Both the position numbers and the translations under genes were made by a program. The notes under the pieces are model-generated. The model was not told the origin of the DNA and ran no database searches. It saw only the letters and a program-made list of their open reading frames with translations. A stretch of DNA of 40,446 nucleotides from Mycobacterium sp. PSTR-4-N (lineage in GTDB: Bacteria > Actinomycetota > Actinomycetes > Mycobacteriales > Mycobacteriaceae): positions 1-40,446 of the forward strand of contig NZ_JAKRFN010000036.1 in the NCBI RefSeq assembly GCF_022348085.1, in the 5' to 3' direction. Positions 16,122-23,758 of the stretch are shown here, in pieces. How positions within the stretch are numbered: the first letter of the stretch is position 1; every line of letters starts with the position of its first letter.

Positions 16122-17429
16122 GTGACCGAACCCGGCGCCACGGCGCCCGCCAAGCGGAGGCTGCTCAGTCGAGGGTCATGGGTCGAGGCGCAACGATTCG
16201 CCGAGATCCTGCGTCGGGAGACCGTCGGTGGTGTCTTGCTGCTGTTCGCCGCAGGACTGGCGCTCGGCTGGGCGAATTCACCGTGGTCCGCGTCGTATCA
16301 CGCGCTGTCGGAACACCTGATCGGCCCGGAGTCACTGCATCTTCAGCTCAGTGTGGCCAGCTGGGCCGCCGATGGATTGCTCGCGATCTTCTTCTTCGTG
16401 GTCGGGGTCGAGCTCAAGCGTGAGTTCGTCGCCGGTGACCTCCGTGACCCGGCCCGCGCTGCTCTGCCCATCGCCGCGGCCATCGGGGGGATGCTCGTAC
16501 CGGCGGGCATCTTCGTCGCGGTCAATCTCGCAGCCGGTCGCCCCGAGAATCTCGGCGGCTGGGCGGTTCCGATCGCGACCGACATCGCCTTCGCCCTCGC
16601 CGTGCTCGCAGTTCTGTCGACCCACTTGCCGACGGCGCTGCGTACGTTCCTCCTGACTCTCGCCGTCGTCGACGATCTTCTGGCCATCACCGTGATCGCG
16701 GTGTTCTACACCGACCATCTCGCCCTGGGGCCCCTTGGTCTGGCGGTGCTCCCGGCAGGTCTATTCGTGCTGGCAGTGCAGCGCGGATGGCGGCACTGGT
16801 GGCTCTTGGTGCCGCTTGCGATGCTCACGTGGGCGCTGGTGCACGCCAGCGGCGTGCACGCCACGGTCGCCGGGGTCGTGCTCGGGTTCGCCGTACCCGT
16901 GCTGGGCCGGCACGCGTCGGCCGACCACTTCGAACACGTCCTGCGCCCGGTCTCGGCCGGTGTGGCCGTGCCGGTTTTCGCGTTCTTCGCCGCAGGAGTC
17001 ACCGTCGGCGGCTGGTCGGGACTGGGCGATTCACTGCTGCATCCGGTGACTCTCGGCGTGATGGCCGGTCTGGTGATCGGCAAGCCCCTCGGCGTGTGGC
17101 TGACGGCCTATTTGCTGGCCAGGTTCACCCACGCGAGTCTGGACGACGACCTCGAGTGGCGCGACGTGCTCGGTGTGTCACTGCTGGCCGGTATCGGCTT
17201 CACCGTCTCGCTGCTCATCGGTGAGCTGGCGTTCGATTACGGATCGATGACCAGTGCCGACGTGAAGATCGGGGTGCTGTGCGGCTCGGTCGTCGCCGGC
17301 GTGTTCGCCGCAGTGGTCCTGCTCAGCCGCAACGCCGCCTACCGGCGGATTCATCTCGCGGAGACGGTCGACCGCGACGCCGACGGCGTTCCCGACATCT
17401 ACGAGACGCAGCCCTCTCGAGACGACTGA
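16122..17429 (+). CDS. nhaA: Na+/H+ antiporter NhaA
   Basis: A 435-residue NhaA-family antiporter expelling Na+ in exchange for H+. Family hallmarks are FFFVVGVELKREFVAGDLRDP, the ion-binding core VPIATDIAFALAVLAVL and TLAVVDDLLAI (two adjacent Asp residues of the antiport site), and GFTVSLLIGELAF. About 11-12 transmembrane helices are visible. GTG 16122 begins V-T-E-P-G-A-T; upstream codons in frame look non-coding. The C-terminus carries a charged tail with D-R-D-A-D-G-V-P-D-I-Y-E, like a calcium-binding loop. It is divergent from the CBS gene and followed by dxs after 28 bases. Confidence 0.93.
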   Translation: MTEPGATAPAKRRLLSRGSWVEAQRFAEILRRETVGGVLLLFAAGLALGWANSPWSASYHALSEHLIGPESLHLQLSVASWAADGLLAIFFFVVGVELKREFVAGDLRDPARAALPIAAAIGGMLVPAGIFVAVNLAAGRPENLGGWAVPIATDIAFALAVLAVLSTHLPTALRTFLLTLAVVDDLLAITVIAVFYTDHLALGPLGLAVLPAGLFVLAVQRGWRHWWLLVPLAMLTWALVHASGVHATVAGVVLGFAVPVLGRHASADHFEHVLRPVSAGVAVPVFAFFAAGVTVGGWSGLGDSLLHPVTLGVMAGLVIGKPLGVWLTAYLLARFTHASLDDDLEWRDVLGVSLLAGIGFTVSLLIGELAFDYGSMTSADVKIGVLCGSVVAGVFAAVVLLSRNAAYRRIHLAETVDRDADGVPDIYETQPSRDD

Positions 17430-17445
17430 TCCGGTTACCGGTGCG

Positions 17446-17451
17446 TAGACT
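17446..17451 (+). promoter_or_regulatory. Candidate -10 box for leaderless dxs transcript
   Basis: TAGACT lies exactly 6 bases before the dxs ATG at 17458, so transcription would start at or within one base of the A of the start codon. No Shine-Dalgarno sequence precedes the ATG. Both points fit a leaderless mRNA, a common class in mycobacteria. Confidence 0.5.
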
Positions 17452-17457
17452 GGCCGA

Positions 17458-19371
17458 ATGCTTGAACAGATCCGCGGTCCCGCTGATCTGCAGCACCTGT
17501 CGCAGGCACAGGTGGATGCGTTGGCCGGGGAAATCCGCCACTTCCTGATCCACAAGGTCGCGGCAACCGGCGGTCACCTGGGACCCAACCTCGGTGTCGT
17601 CGAGCTGACATTGGCGCTGCATCGCGTCTTCGACTCGCCGCACGACCCGATCCTGTTCGACACCGGGCATCAGGCCTACGTGCACAAGATGCTCACGGGC
17701 CGCAGCCAGGACTTCGAGACGCTGCGCAAGAAGGACGGCCTGTCGGGCTATCCGTCGCGCGAGGAGAGCGTGCACGACTGGGTCGAGTCCAGCCACGCCA
17801 GCTCGGCGCTGTCCTACGCCGACGGCCTGGCCAAGGCCTTCGAGCTCAGCGGGCACCGCAACCGCCACGTCGTCGCCGTCGTCGGTGACGGCGCCCTGAC
17901 CGGCGGCATGTGCTGGGAGGCGATGAACAACATCGCGGCCTCCAAGCGCCCGGTCGTGATCGTCGTCAACGACAACGGCCGCAGTTACGCCCCGACCATC
18001 GGTGGCTTCGCCGAGCATCTGGCACGTCTGCGCCTGCAGCCCGGGTACGAGCGCGTGCTCGAAGAGGGCCGCAAGGCCGTGCGGGGCGTGCCGATGATCG
18101 GCGAGTTCTGCTACCAGTGCATGCACAGCATCAAGGCCGGCATCAAGGACGCGCTGTCCCCGCAGGTCATGTTCACCGACTTGGGACTCAAGTACGTCGG
18201 CCCCATCGACGGTCACGACGAACACGCCGTGGAAAGCGCGCTGCGGCATGCCCGTGCGTTCAACGCGCCGGTGGTCGTGCACGTCGTCACCCGCAAGGGC
18301 ATGGGGTATGCGCCCGCGGAGAACGACGAAGACGACCAGATGCACGCATGCGGCGTGATCGACCCCGAGACCGGCTTGGCGACCACGATCCCCGGCCCCG
18401 GGTGGACGTCGGCGTTCTCCGAGTCGCTGATCTCGCTGGCCGCCAAGCGGCGCGACGTCGTCGCGATCACCGCCGCGATGCCGGGCCCGACCGGGCTCAG
18501 CGCGTTCCGGCTGCGCTATCCCGACCGGTTCTTCGACGTCGGCATCGCCGAGCAGCACGCGATCACCTCGGCTGCGGGGTTGGCGATGGGCGGCATGCAT
18601 CCTGTTGTCGCGGTGTACTCCACGTTCCTGAACCGGGCATTCGACCAGGTGATGATGGACGTCGCGCTGCACAAGCTGCCGGTGACCATCGTGTTGGACC
18701 GCGCCGGAGTCACCGGTCCCGACGGGGCCAGCCACAACGGCATGTGGGACCTGTCGATCCTCGGCGTCGTCCCCGGCATGCGGGTGGCGGCGCCCCGCGA
18801 CGGCGCCCGGCTGCGGGAAGAGCTGGCCGAGGCCCTCGACGTCAACGACGGCCCCACCGCCATTCGGTTCCCGAAAGGCGATGTGGGACAAGACATCACG
18901 GCACTCGAACGGCGCGACGGGGTGGACATCCTGGCGGTTCCCGCCGACGGCCTTTCCGATGACGTCCTGGTGATCGCCGTCGGACCGTTCGCGACGATGG
19001 CGTTGGCGGTGGCCGAGCGGCTGCGCAATCAGGGCATCGGCGTCACCGTCGTCGATCCCCGGTGGGTGCTGCCGGTGCCTGAGGTGCTCGCCGCGCTTGC
19101 CGCGCAGCACAAGCTCGTGGTCACGCTCGAGGACAACGGGGTGCACGGCGGCGTGGGGTCGGCGGTCTCGACGGCGTTGCGCCGCGCGGAGATCGACGTG
19201 CCGTGCCGCGATGCCGCGCTGCCGCAGGAGTTCTTCGCGCACGCCTCCCGCGGCGAGGTGCTCGCCCAGGTCGGACTGACCGAACGCAACCTCGCGCGGC
19301 AGATCACCGGCTGGGTCGCCGCTCTCGGCGCCGGCGTGGCCGAGAAGGAAGTCAGCCAGCACCTCGACTGA
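17458..19371 (+). CDS. dxs: 1-deoxy-D-xylulose-5-phosphate synthase
   Basis: A 637-residue ThDP enzyme condensing pyruvate and glyceraldehyde-3-phosphate to DXP, the first step of the MEP isoprenoid pathway. Motifs in order: ATGGHLGPNLGVVELT, DTGHQAYVHKMLTGR, the ThDP/Mg site GDGALTGGMCWEAMNNI, NDNGRSYAPTIGG, and the transketolase catalytic Glu in DVGIAEQHAITSAAG. The C-terminal domain holds VVDPRWVLPVP and VTLEDNGVHGG. It matches mycobacterial Dxs1 in length and start (M-L-E-Q-I-R-G-P-A-D-L). In M. tuberculosis the next conserved gene would be the RNase D gene; here the accessory block follows. Confidence 0.97.
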   Translation: MLEQIRGPADLQHLSQAQVDALAGEIRHFLIHKVAATGGHLGPNLGVVELTLALHRVFDSPHDPILFDTGHQAYVHKMLTGRSQDFETLRKKDGLSGYPSREESVHDWVESSHASSALSYADGLAKAFELSGHRNRHVVAVVGDGALTGGMCWEAMNNIAASKRPVVIVVNDNGRSYAPTIGGFAEHLARLRLQPGYERVLEEGRKAVRGVPMIGEFCYQCMHSIKAGIKDALSPQVMFTDLGLKYVGPIDGHDEHAVESALRHARAFNAPVVVHVVTRKGMGYAPAENDEDDQMHACGVIDPETGLATTIPGPGWTSAFSESLISLAAKRRDVVAITAAMPGPTGLSAFRLRYPDRFFDVGIAEQHAITSAAGLAMGGMHPVVAVYSTFLNRAFDQVMMDVALHKLPVTIVLDRAGVTGPDGASHNGMWDLSILGVVPGMRVAAPRDGARLREELAEALDVNDGPTAIRFPKGDVGQDITALERRDGVDILAVPADGLSDDVLVIAVGPFATMALAVAERLRNQGIGVTVVDPRWVLPVPEVLAALAAQHKLVVTLEDNGVHGGVGSAVSTALRRAEIDVPCRDAALPQEFFAHASRGEVLAQVGLTERNLARQITGWVAALGAGVAEKEVSQHLD

Positions 19372-19434
19372 CGCACCCCGGTGCTGCGGTTGCGTTGAGG
19401 GATTGCCCGTAGAACGCGATGCGCACCAGCATGG

Positions 19435-19463
19435 TTGACGCTCGACGCAGGGGATCGCATAGT
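19435..19463 (+). promoter_or_regulatory. Promoter of gntR (-35/-10)
   Basis: TTGACG (19435-19440) and CATAGT (19458-19463) are separated by 17 bases, a near-consensus SigA-type promoter. The -10 lies inside the palindromic operator, so binding of the regulator would block RNA polymerase. Confidence 0.6.
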
Positions 19464-19471
19464 GTATCCAA
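19455..19471. promoter_or_regulatory. GntR operator copy 1 (upstream of gntR)
   Basis: TCGCATA-GTG-TATCCAA is one of four related 17-base sites (consensus TNGNATA-N3-TATNCNA). The right arm is identical to that of the site at 21359. It ends 16 bases before the gntR ATG, implying autoregulation. Confidence 0.65.
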
Positions 19472-19487
19472 TATCGTCGAAAGCGAG

Positions 19488-20255
19488 ATGCCGATGCCGC
19501 CGCGCGCTGCTGCCAATCCCACCCGCTCCAAGGGTGTGGGACGGGGTGCCCCCAAGGGCGACCCGAAAGACGCTGCCGACCGTCAGCGTCCCGACTTCGT
19601 CCGGCCCAAGACCGCCCAGCAGGCAGTCGCCGAGGCGCTGCGCCACGACATCACCACCGGCAAGCTCGCCCCCGGCAGCTGGATCGTCCAAGAGGCTCTG
19701 GCTGAGCAGTTCGGTATGTCGCGCATTCCGATTCGAGAGGCGCTGAAGACACTCGAGGCGGAGGAGTACATCACCTACGTTCCGCACAGCGGATACCGCG
19801 TGGCGAAGCTGGGGCTCGACGATCTGCTCGAGGTCTTCACGTTGCGGGCCATCTTGGAGGAGGCGCTCATTCGTGACGCCGTGCCCAGCATCACCGACGA
19901 GATCGTCGACGAGATGCGCAGGTGCAACGCCGCGATGGATGACGCTGCGACCGCGGGCGATCTGATCGCCGTCGGGATGTACAACCGGCAGTTCCACTTC
20001 TTGACGTTCCATCAGAGCCGGATGGGACGCACCAAGCGCATCGTCACTCAGCTGTGGAACACGGCCGACGCCTACCGGCCGTTGTACTCGCCGCTGCTGG
20101 ACATGCCGACGGTGTGCCATGAACACCTCGCGATGATCGAGGCCATGGCCGATCGCGATGTGGATCGCATGGTGGCGCTCAATCACCAACACCGAGCGCA
20201 TGCCATCGAACCGATCCACCGGATGTTCGCCGTGGAGTCCGAAGAATCGGCATGA
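19488..20255 (+). CDS. GntR-family transcriptional regulator, FCD (FadR-like) type
   Basis: A 255-residue regulator. A basic, Pro/Gly-rich N-terminal arm of 40 residues precedes a winged helix (about 44-108; LAEQFGMSRIPIREALKTLEAE is the recognition region, SGYRV the wing). An FCD ligand domain follows (about 113-240), with YNRQFHFLTFHQ and HEHLAMIEA providing candidate metal-binding His residues. FCD regulators bind small acids or CoA-related metabolites. ATG 19488 is chosen because promoter and operator lie just before it; ATG 19494 is also possible. Four matching palindromes in this block make it the likely local repressor. The stop overlaps the RidA-family gene (ATGA). Confidence 0.92.
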   Translation: MPMPPRAAANPTRSKGVGRGAPKGDPKDAADRQRPDFVRPKTAQQAVAEALRHDITTGKLAPGSWIVQEALAEQFGMSRIPIREALKTLEAEEYITYVPHSGYRVAKLGLDDLLEVFTLRAILEEALIRDAVPSITDEIVDEMRRCNAAMDDAATAGDLIAVGMYNRQFHFLTFHQSRMGRTKRIVTQLWNTADAYRPLYSPLLDMPTVCHEHLAMIEAMADRDVDRMVALNHQHRAHAIEPIHRMFAVESEESA

Positions 20256-20719
20256 CCGTCGCCGAACGCCTTCGCGAGTTGGGCCTGTCCGTCCCGCCGG
20301 CGCCGCCGCCCAAGGGTTCGTATTCGCCGAGTCGCCGCTGGGGCGACCAGCTGTGGATCTCGGGTGCGACCGCCCGCCGTGGCGCAGCCCCGGCTCTGCG
20401 CGGCATCGTCGGCGCTGATGTCACCGTCGAACAGGCCCGCGACCAGGCCGCAACGGCCGCGATGAATCTTCTCGGCGCGGTCGATGCCGCGGTCGGGCTC
20501 GACGCGGTGGCCGCAGTGGTCCATCTGCGCGGGTATGTCAGAGCCGTAAGCGAATTCGAGGCCCACCCGGCGGTCATCGACGGTGCGTCGCGCGTACTTC
20601 TCGACGCGTTCGGCGAGCACTGGGGCGCACACGCGCGCACCGCCATCGGTGTCGCATCGCTCCCCGGCGGAGCGTGCGTCGAACTGGAACTCGTCGTCAG
20701 CGTCGCGGCGACAGGCTGA
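20252..20719 (+). CDS. RidA/YjgF family protein
   Basis: A 155-residue member of the longer RidA-like subfamily (YjgF/YER057c/UK114). The conserved substrate-carboxylate Arg is Arg129 in A-R-T-A-I-G-V, followed by LPGGACVELELVVSV, the usual C-terminal strand. Canonical RidA hydrolyses reactive enamines and imines to ketones with release of ammonia; this subfamily is less well characterised. Start ATG 20252 overlaps the gntR stop, so both come from one mRNA. In context a role in clearing an enamine or imine formed during N-heterocycle breakdown is plausible. Its 3' end overlaps the convergent CoxG-like gene by 23 bp. Confidence 0.88.
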   Translation: MTVAERLRELGLSVPPAPPPKGSYSPSRRWGDQLWISGATARRGAAPALRGIVGADVTVEQARDQAATAAMNLLGAVDAAVGLDAVAAVVHLRGYVRAVSEFEAHPAVIDGASRVLLDAFGEHWGAHARTAIGVASLPGGACVELELVVSVAATG

Positions 20720-21302
20720 CACGATCGGCCCATCGCCCCACTGCCAGGCCGAGTGCGACGCCCGCCGCTGCGGTCAGCGCCACGACGGCCCACTCAGTGG
20801 CACTCTCACGGACCCGCACGGATTCTGCGGTCTCGCGTGCGGTGTCCGTCGGGGCCCCGTCGCCGGCGATGACGGCGTCGAGACGGCCGACGAACTGCCC
20901 GATGATCCGATTGCTCACCTGCTCGATGACCCCTGTGCCGAATTGGGCGATACGCCCGCTCAGTTCGACATCGGTGGTCACCGTGACCACGCAGCGGTCG
21001 GCCTCCTCGCGTGCGGTGATGCGTACGGCGGCCTCGGTGGAACCGTTGCCTTTGCGGTCTCGCGCGCTCCCGACGACGAGCATCTCTTTGCCGATGTCAT
21101 CGCGACTCATCAGACGTGCCGTACCCGCCAACGTCACGCCGACCGGTCCCACCTTCACGGCGACGTGGGCGTGATAGTCGTCGCCGTCGGCACGGTCGAG
21201 GCCGGCGCCCGGAACGCAGCCGATGACTGTGGGAATGTCGGTCAGCACCGACCAAGCGGTCTGCAACGGTGCCTGAACCTCGAATTCATGAACGAGTTGC
21301 AT
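20697..21302 (-). CDS. CoxG-like SRPBCC protein with C-terminal membrane anchor
   Basis: A 201-residue protein. The first 145 residues are an SRPBCC/CoxG domain (MQLVHEFEVQAPLQTAWSVL, IPTVIGCVPGA, then GTGVIEQVSNRIIGQFV at the end). A linker and one transmembrane helix near the C-terminus (WAVVALTAAAGVALGLAVG) follow. CoxG-type proteins accompany molybdenum hydroxylases and are thought to tether them to the membrane or quinone pool. ATG 21302 has GAGAAGGGA upstream. It is divergent from the LLM gene; the shared 97-bp region holds the palindromic operator at 21359. Confidence 0.9.
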   Translation of the reverse strand: MQLVHEFEVQAPLQTAWSVLTDIPTVIGCVPGAGLDRADGDDYHAHVAVKVGPVGVTLAGTARLMSRDDIGKEMLVVGSARDRKGNGSTEAAVRITAREEADRCVVTVTTDVELSGRIAQFGTGVIEQVSNRIIGQFVGRLDAVIAGDGAPTDTARETAESVRVRESATEWAVVALTAAAGVALGLAVGRWADRVSLSPRR

Positions 21303-21358
21303 CTCGTGTCCCTTCTCGGCGGCCAGCGGTTGTCGAACCGGCGGACATCACCCTACGA

Positions 21359-21375
21359 TTGGATACGATATCCAA
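21359..21375. promoter_or_regulatory. GntR operator copy 2 (coxG-like / LLM intergenic)
   Basis: TTGGATA-CGA-TATCCAA has perfect 7-bp arms and is the most symmetric of the four sites. It lies 24 bases before the LLM ATG and 56 bases before the coxG-like ATG. The centre reads as a TANNNT -10 on both strands (TACGAT forward, TATCGT reverse), so it may overlap a bidirectional promoter. Confidence 0.75.
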
Positions 21376-21399
21376 CAAGCGAGCCGAGGAGGCCCCCAG

Positions 21400-22398
21400 A
21401 TGTTGAGCAAGGGCGTGGGACTGTTCCCGACCGAACCGACGGGAGTCATGTGTTCCTACGTCCGCCTCTGTGAGGATCTCGGCTACGACAACGTGTGGTT
21501 CGGGGACTCCCAGAACATCTGGCGAGAATCGTCGACGGTGATGGGCGCTGCGGCGGTCGGCACAGAACGCATCGTGTTCGGCACGGGGGTGACCAATGCC
21601 GTGACCCGGCATCCCTCCCTGCTCGCGTCGACGTGGGCGACCCTGGCCGAGTTCACCGGGGGACGTGTGGCTCTCGGTATCGGCACCGGTGACTCGTCGC
21701 TGCGCACGATGGGTCTCAAACCTCTCAAGCTCGCCGAGTTGGAGCGCTCGATAGTCGATCTGCGCGCTCTGTTCCGTGGTGAGAACGTCGCCGAACCCTC
21801 CAGCGGCGCGGAGTACCACTTGAACTACCTGCCCGGCCCGATCGACGTCCCGATCTACATCGCGGCGTCCGCTCCGAAGATCCTGGAGATGTCCGGCCGC
21901 ATCGCCGACGGTGTCATCGTATTGGTGGGTACCGCGCCCCATTTCATCGAGGCGGCCCTGCGCACCATCGAGCGGGGAGCCGCACAGAGCGGGCGGTCGC
22001 TCGACGATCTGCACATCGTGCTCTGGACGCCGACGGCGATCGGCGCCGACAGCGTGCAAGCGCGAGACTTGGTGCGCGCCCACGTCTCCCGGGTGGCGAT
22101 CCGTCCATTGCCCGCGGCGGTGGACCCTGCGCTCGAGAAGGCCATCGAGCGGATACGGGAGAACTACAACTACTACGAGCACATGAATCCCGACGCCGCG
22201 CACGCCGATCTGGTGCCGGATGAACTGGTCGACCTGTTCGCTCTCGCCGGCACACCCGATGAATGCGCGCAGCGGCTCAAGGAGATCGAAACCCTTGGGG
22301 TGGACCAGGTGTCGATCGTCCCGTTCGTCCCGTCCGGCGAGAGTCGCGAGGGCACGATCCGAGCCTTCGCCGAGATCGTCGGCACCCCGCGAGCCTGA
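21400..22398 (+). CDS. LLM-class flavin-dependent oxidoreductase
   Basis: A 332-residue TIM-barrel protein of the bacterial luciferase-like superfamily. It includes the F420-dependent branch with VWFGDSQNIWRE, IVFGTGVTNAVTRHPSLLASTWATLAE, RVALGIGTGDSS and PIYIAASAPKILEMSGRIADGVI. Flavin (FMN or F420) type and substrate cannot be fixed from sequence. LLM monooxygenases open or hydroxylate N-heterocycles in several pathways, for example the pyridine route of Arthrobacter, so a ring-oxidising role fits this block. ATG 21400 has GAGGAGGCCC upstream. The operator lies 24 bp before it. No dedicated flavin reductase is seen nearby. Confidence 0.9.
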   Translation: MLSKGVGLFPTEPTGVMCSYVRLCEDLGYDNVWFGDSQNIWRESSTVMGAAAVGTERIVFGTGVTNAVTRHPSLLASTWATLAEFTGGRVALGIGTGDSSLRTMGLKPLKLAELERSIVDLRALFRGENVAEPSSGAEYHLNYLPGPIDVPIYIAASAPKILEMSGRIADGVIVLVGTAPHFIEAALRTIERGAAQSGRSLDDLHIVLWTPTAIGADSVQARDLVRAHVSRVAIRPLPAAVDPALEKAIERIRENYNYYEHMNPDAAHADLVPDELVDLFALAGTPDECAQRLKEIETLGVDQVSIVPFVPSGESREGTIRAFAEIVGTPRA

Positions 22399-22399
22399 C

Positions 22400-22663
22400 G
22401 TGACTCGTCCCGGTTCCGATCCCGCTCCCGGCAGCCCGGTGCCCGGAGCTCCGCCGGCTTTGAAGCGTGCGCTCACCCCTGCCGACGGGGTGCTCGCCAC
22501 GCTTGTGCGCTCCGAATCACCGACCAGAAGTACTGTGCCGCACCAGCAGTCGTGGAACGACTCGCGATCCGACGCCTCGCGATGGACCGTGGCGGCCGCC
22601 ATGTTCGGCATTGCCGCCGGGTTGGAACTCGCGGGCGCGATGACGAGAAAAAGATCCCGCTAA
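22400..22663 (+). CDS. Small protein with C-terminal transmembrane helix
   Basis: An 87-residue frame from GTG 22400, one base after the LLM stop. The N-terminal 60 residues are hydrophilic and Pro/Ser-rich (PALKRALTPADGVLATLV is the only ordered-looking part). One hydrophobic segment (WTVAAAMFGIAAGLELAGAM) and a basic end (TRKRSR) follow, a topology like the tail of the CoxG-like protein. I recognise no family. The position right behind the LLM gene and in front of the next promoter supports a real gene, but coding potential is modest. Confidence 0.55.
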   Translation: MTRPGSDPAPGSPVPGAPPALKRALTPADGVLATLVRSESPTRSTVPHQQSWNDSRSDASRWTVAAAMFGIAAGLELAGAMTRKRSR

Positions 22664-22666
22664 GTG

Positions 22667-22695
22667 TTGTCGGGTCGCACAGGCCTTCGTATAGT
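22667..22695 (+). promoter_or_regulatory. Promoter of the ABC importer operon (-35/-10)
   Basis: TTGTCG (22667-22672) and TATAGT (22690-22695) are 17 bases apart. The -10 overlaps the operator at 22687, the same layout as at gntR. Confidence 0.6.
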
Positions 22696-22703
22696 GTATC
22701 CAA
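22687..22703. promoter_or_regulatory. GntR operator copy 3 (ABC importer operon)
   Basis: TCGTATA-GTG-TATCCAA shares the spacer and the right arm with copy 1 (16 of 17 bases identical). It ends 28 bases before the lipoprotein ATG. Confidence 0.65.
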
Positions 22704-22731
22704 TATTCATCGACTCTCGGAGGCCCTTCTG

Positions 22732-23727
22732 ATGCCACGGATTTCGAAGCTCACCGGTGCGATCCTCGCCGTGTCCGCCTTGCTCGTCGGCGCCACCGCA
22801 TGTGCGAACGAATCCGAGGGTCCCTCGGGAGGCGGCAGCGCGACCGACACTCTCAGTATCTCTGCGACCGGTGTCGACAGCCTTCCCTTCATGGCCATCC
22901 TGCAGGCGGGCATCGACAAGAAGTGGTTCGAGGAGGAGGGTCTCAAGGTCGATCTGTATTCCGGTGGCGGAGGCGGAAACACGCTGCGCGTGGTCACCAG
23001 CGGCGACGCGGACATGGCGATCGCCGGCAACACCTCGGTGATTCTCGCTGCGCAGCAGCCCAACTCGAACCTCACCGTGATCGCGCCCTGGTTCCAGGTC
23101 AACGATTTCTCGTGGATCAGCCCGCCCGGACGCAGCATCCAAGGTGCCACGCTGGGCTTCAGCTCCGCCGGATCGTCGACCGAGCTGCTGGTCAAAGGCT
23201 TGGAGCGGAAACTGGGACAGGGTGTGAAGGCGCAGGCCGTCGGCGCGATGGGGGACAACTGGACCGCCGCGAAGGCCAATCAGATCACCGCCGGATGGGC
23301 GATGCAGCCGTTCATCGCGGACAAGCAGGCCTCCGACAACGCCGAGATCCTGGTCAACTCCCGCGAGGTCCTCGGTGACCTACCCGCCGATCTGGTCGCG
23401 GTGAACTCGCAGTACGCGCAAGCCAATCCGGAGAACGTCAAGACCTTCTTCAAGGTCGCCAACCGCCTCAACGAATGGGTGGTCGCCAATCCCGACGAGG
23501 CAGCAGGAGAGCTGGCGCCACTGGTGGGTGTCTCGCCCGAGATCATGAAGTCGGCGTTCAAGAACAGCCCCGACCTCGCGAAGGGCTACTCGCTGAAGGT
23601 CGACCCCGAGGGCCTGACGAACCTCTCGGAGCTGATGGTCGCGGCCGGGCAGATCACGGCACCCGTCGACTGGGCCTCCGTGCTCGACCAGCAGTACCTG
23701 CCGGAGGATGCTCGAGCCGAACTCTGA
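22732..23727 (+). CDS. ABC importer substrate-binding lipoprotein (NMT1/SsuA-like)
   Basis: A 331-residue precursor. The Lys/Arg-containing signal (MPRISKLTGAILAVSALL) ends in a lipobox-like G-A-T-A-C with Cys at about residue 24, so the mature protein is anchored outside the membrane. The fold is type II periplasmic binding of the nitrate/sulfonate/taurine/HMP class: SLPFMAILQAGIDKKWFEEEGLKVDL and NTLRVVTSGDADMAIAGNTSVILAA are typical. A GGAGG Shine-Dalgarno precedes ATG 22732. It is first of the importer genes and directly downstream of an operator. The ligand is unknown; from context a small N-containing ring compound or acid. Confidence 0.9.
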   Translation: MPRISKLTGAILAVSALLVGATACANESEGPSGGGSATDTLSISATGVDSLPFMAILQAGIDKKWFEEEGLKVDLYSGGGGGNTLRVVTSGDADMAIAGNTSVILAAQQPNSNLTVIAPWFQVNDFSWISPPGRSIQGATLGFSSAGSSTELLVKGLERKLGQGVKAQAVGAMGDNWTAAKANQITAGWAMQPFIADKQASDNAEILVNSREVLGDLPADLVAVNSQYAQANPENVKTFFKVANRLNEWVVANPDEAAGELAPLVGVSPEIMKSAFKNSPDLAKGYSLKVDPEGLTNLSELMVAAGQITAPVDWASVLDQQYLPEDARAEL

Positions 23728-23758
23728 CCGTCCCTCGACCGATCGCAGAGGTAGCGCC

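Noticed and set aside
17323..19362. 679-codon open frame on the minus strand opposite dxs
   Set aside because: Antisense shadow of a fully conserved enzyme gene; no recognisable motif and no plausible promoter.
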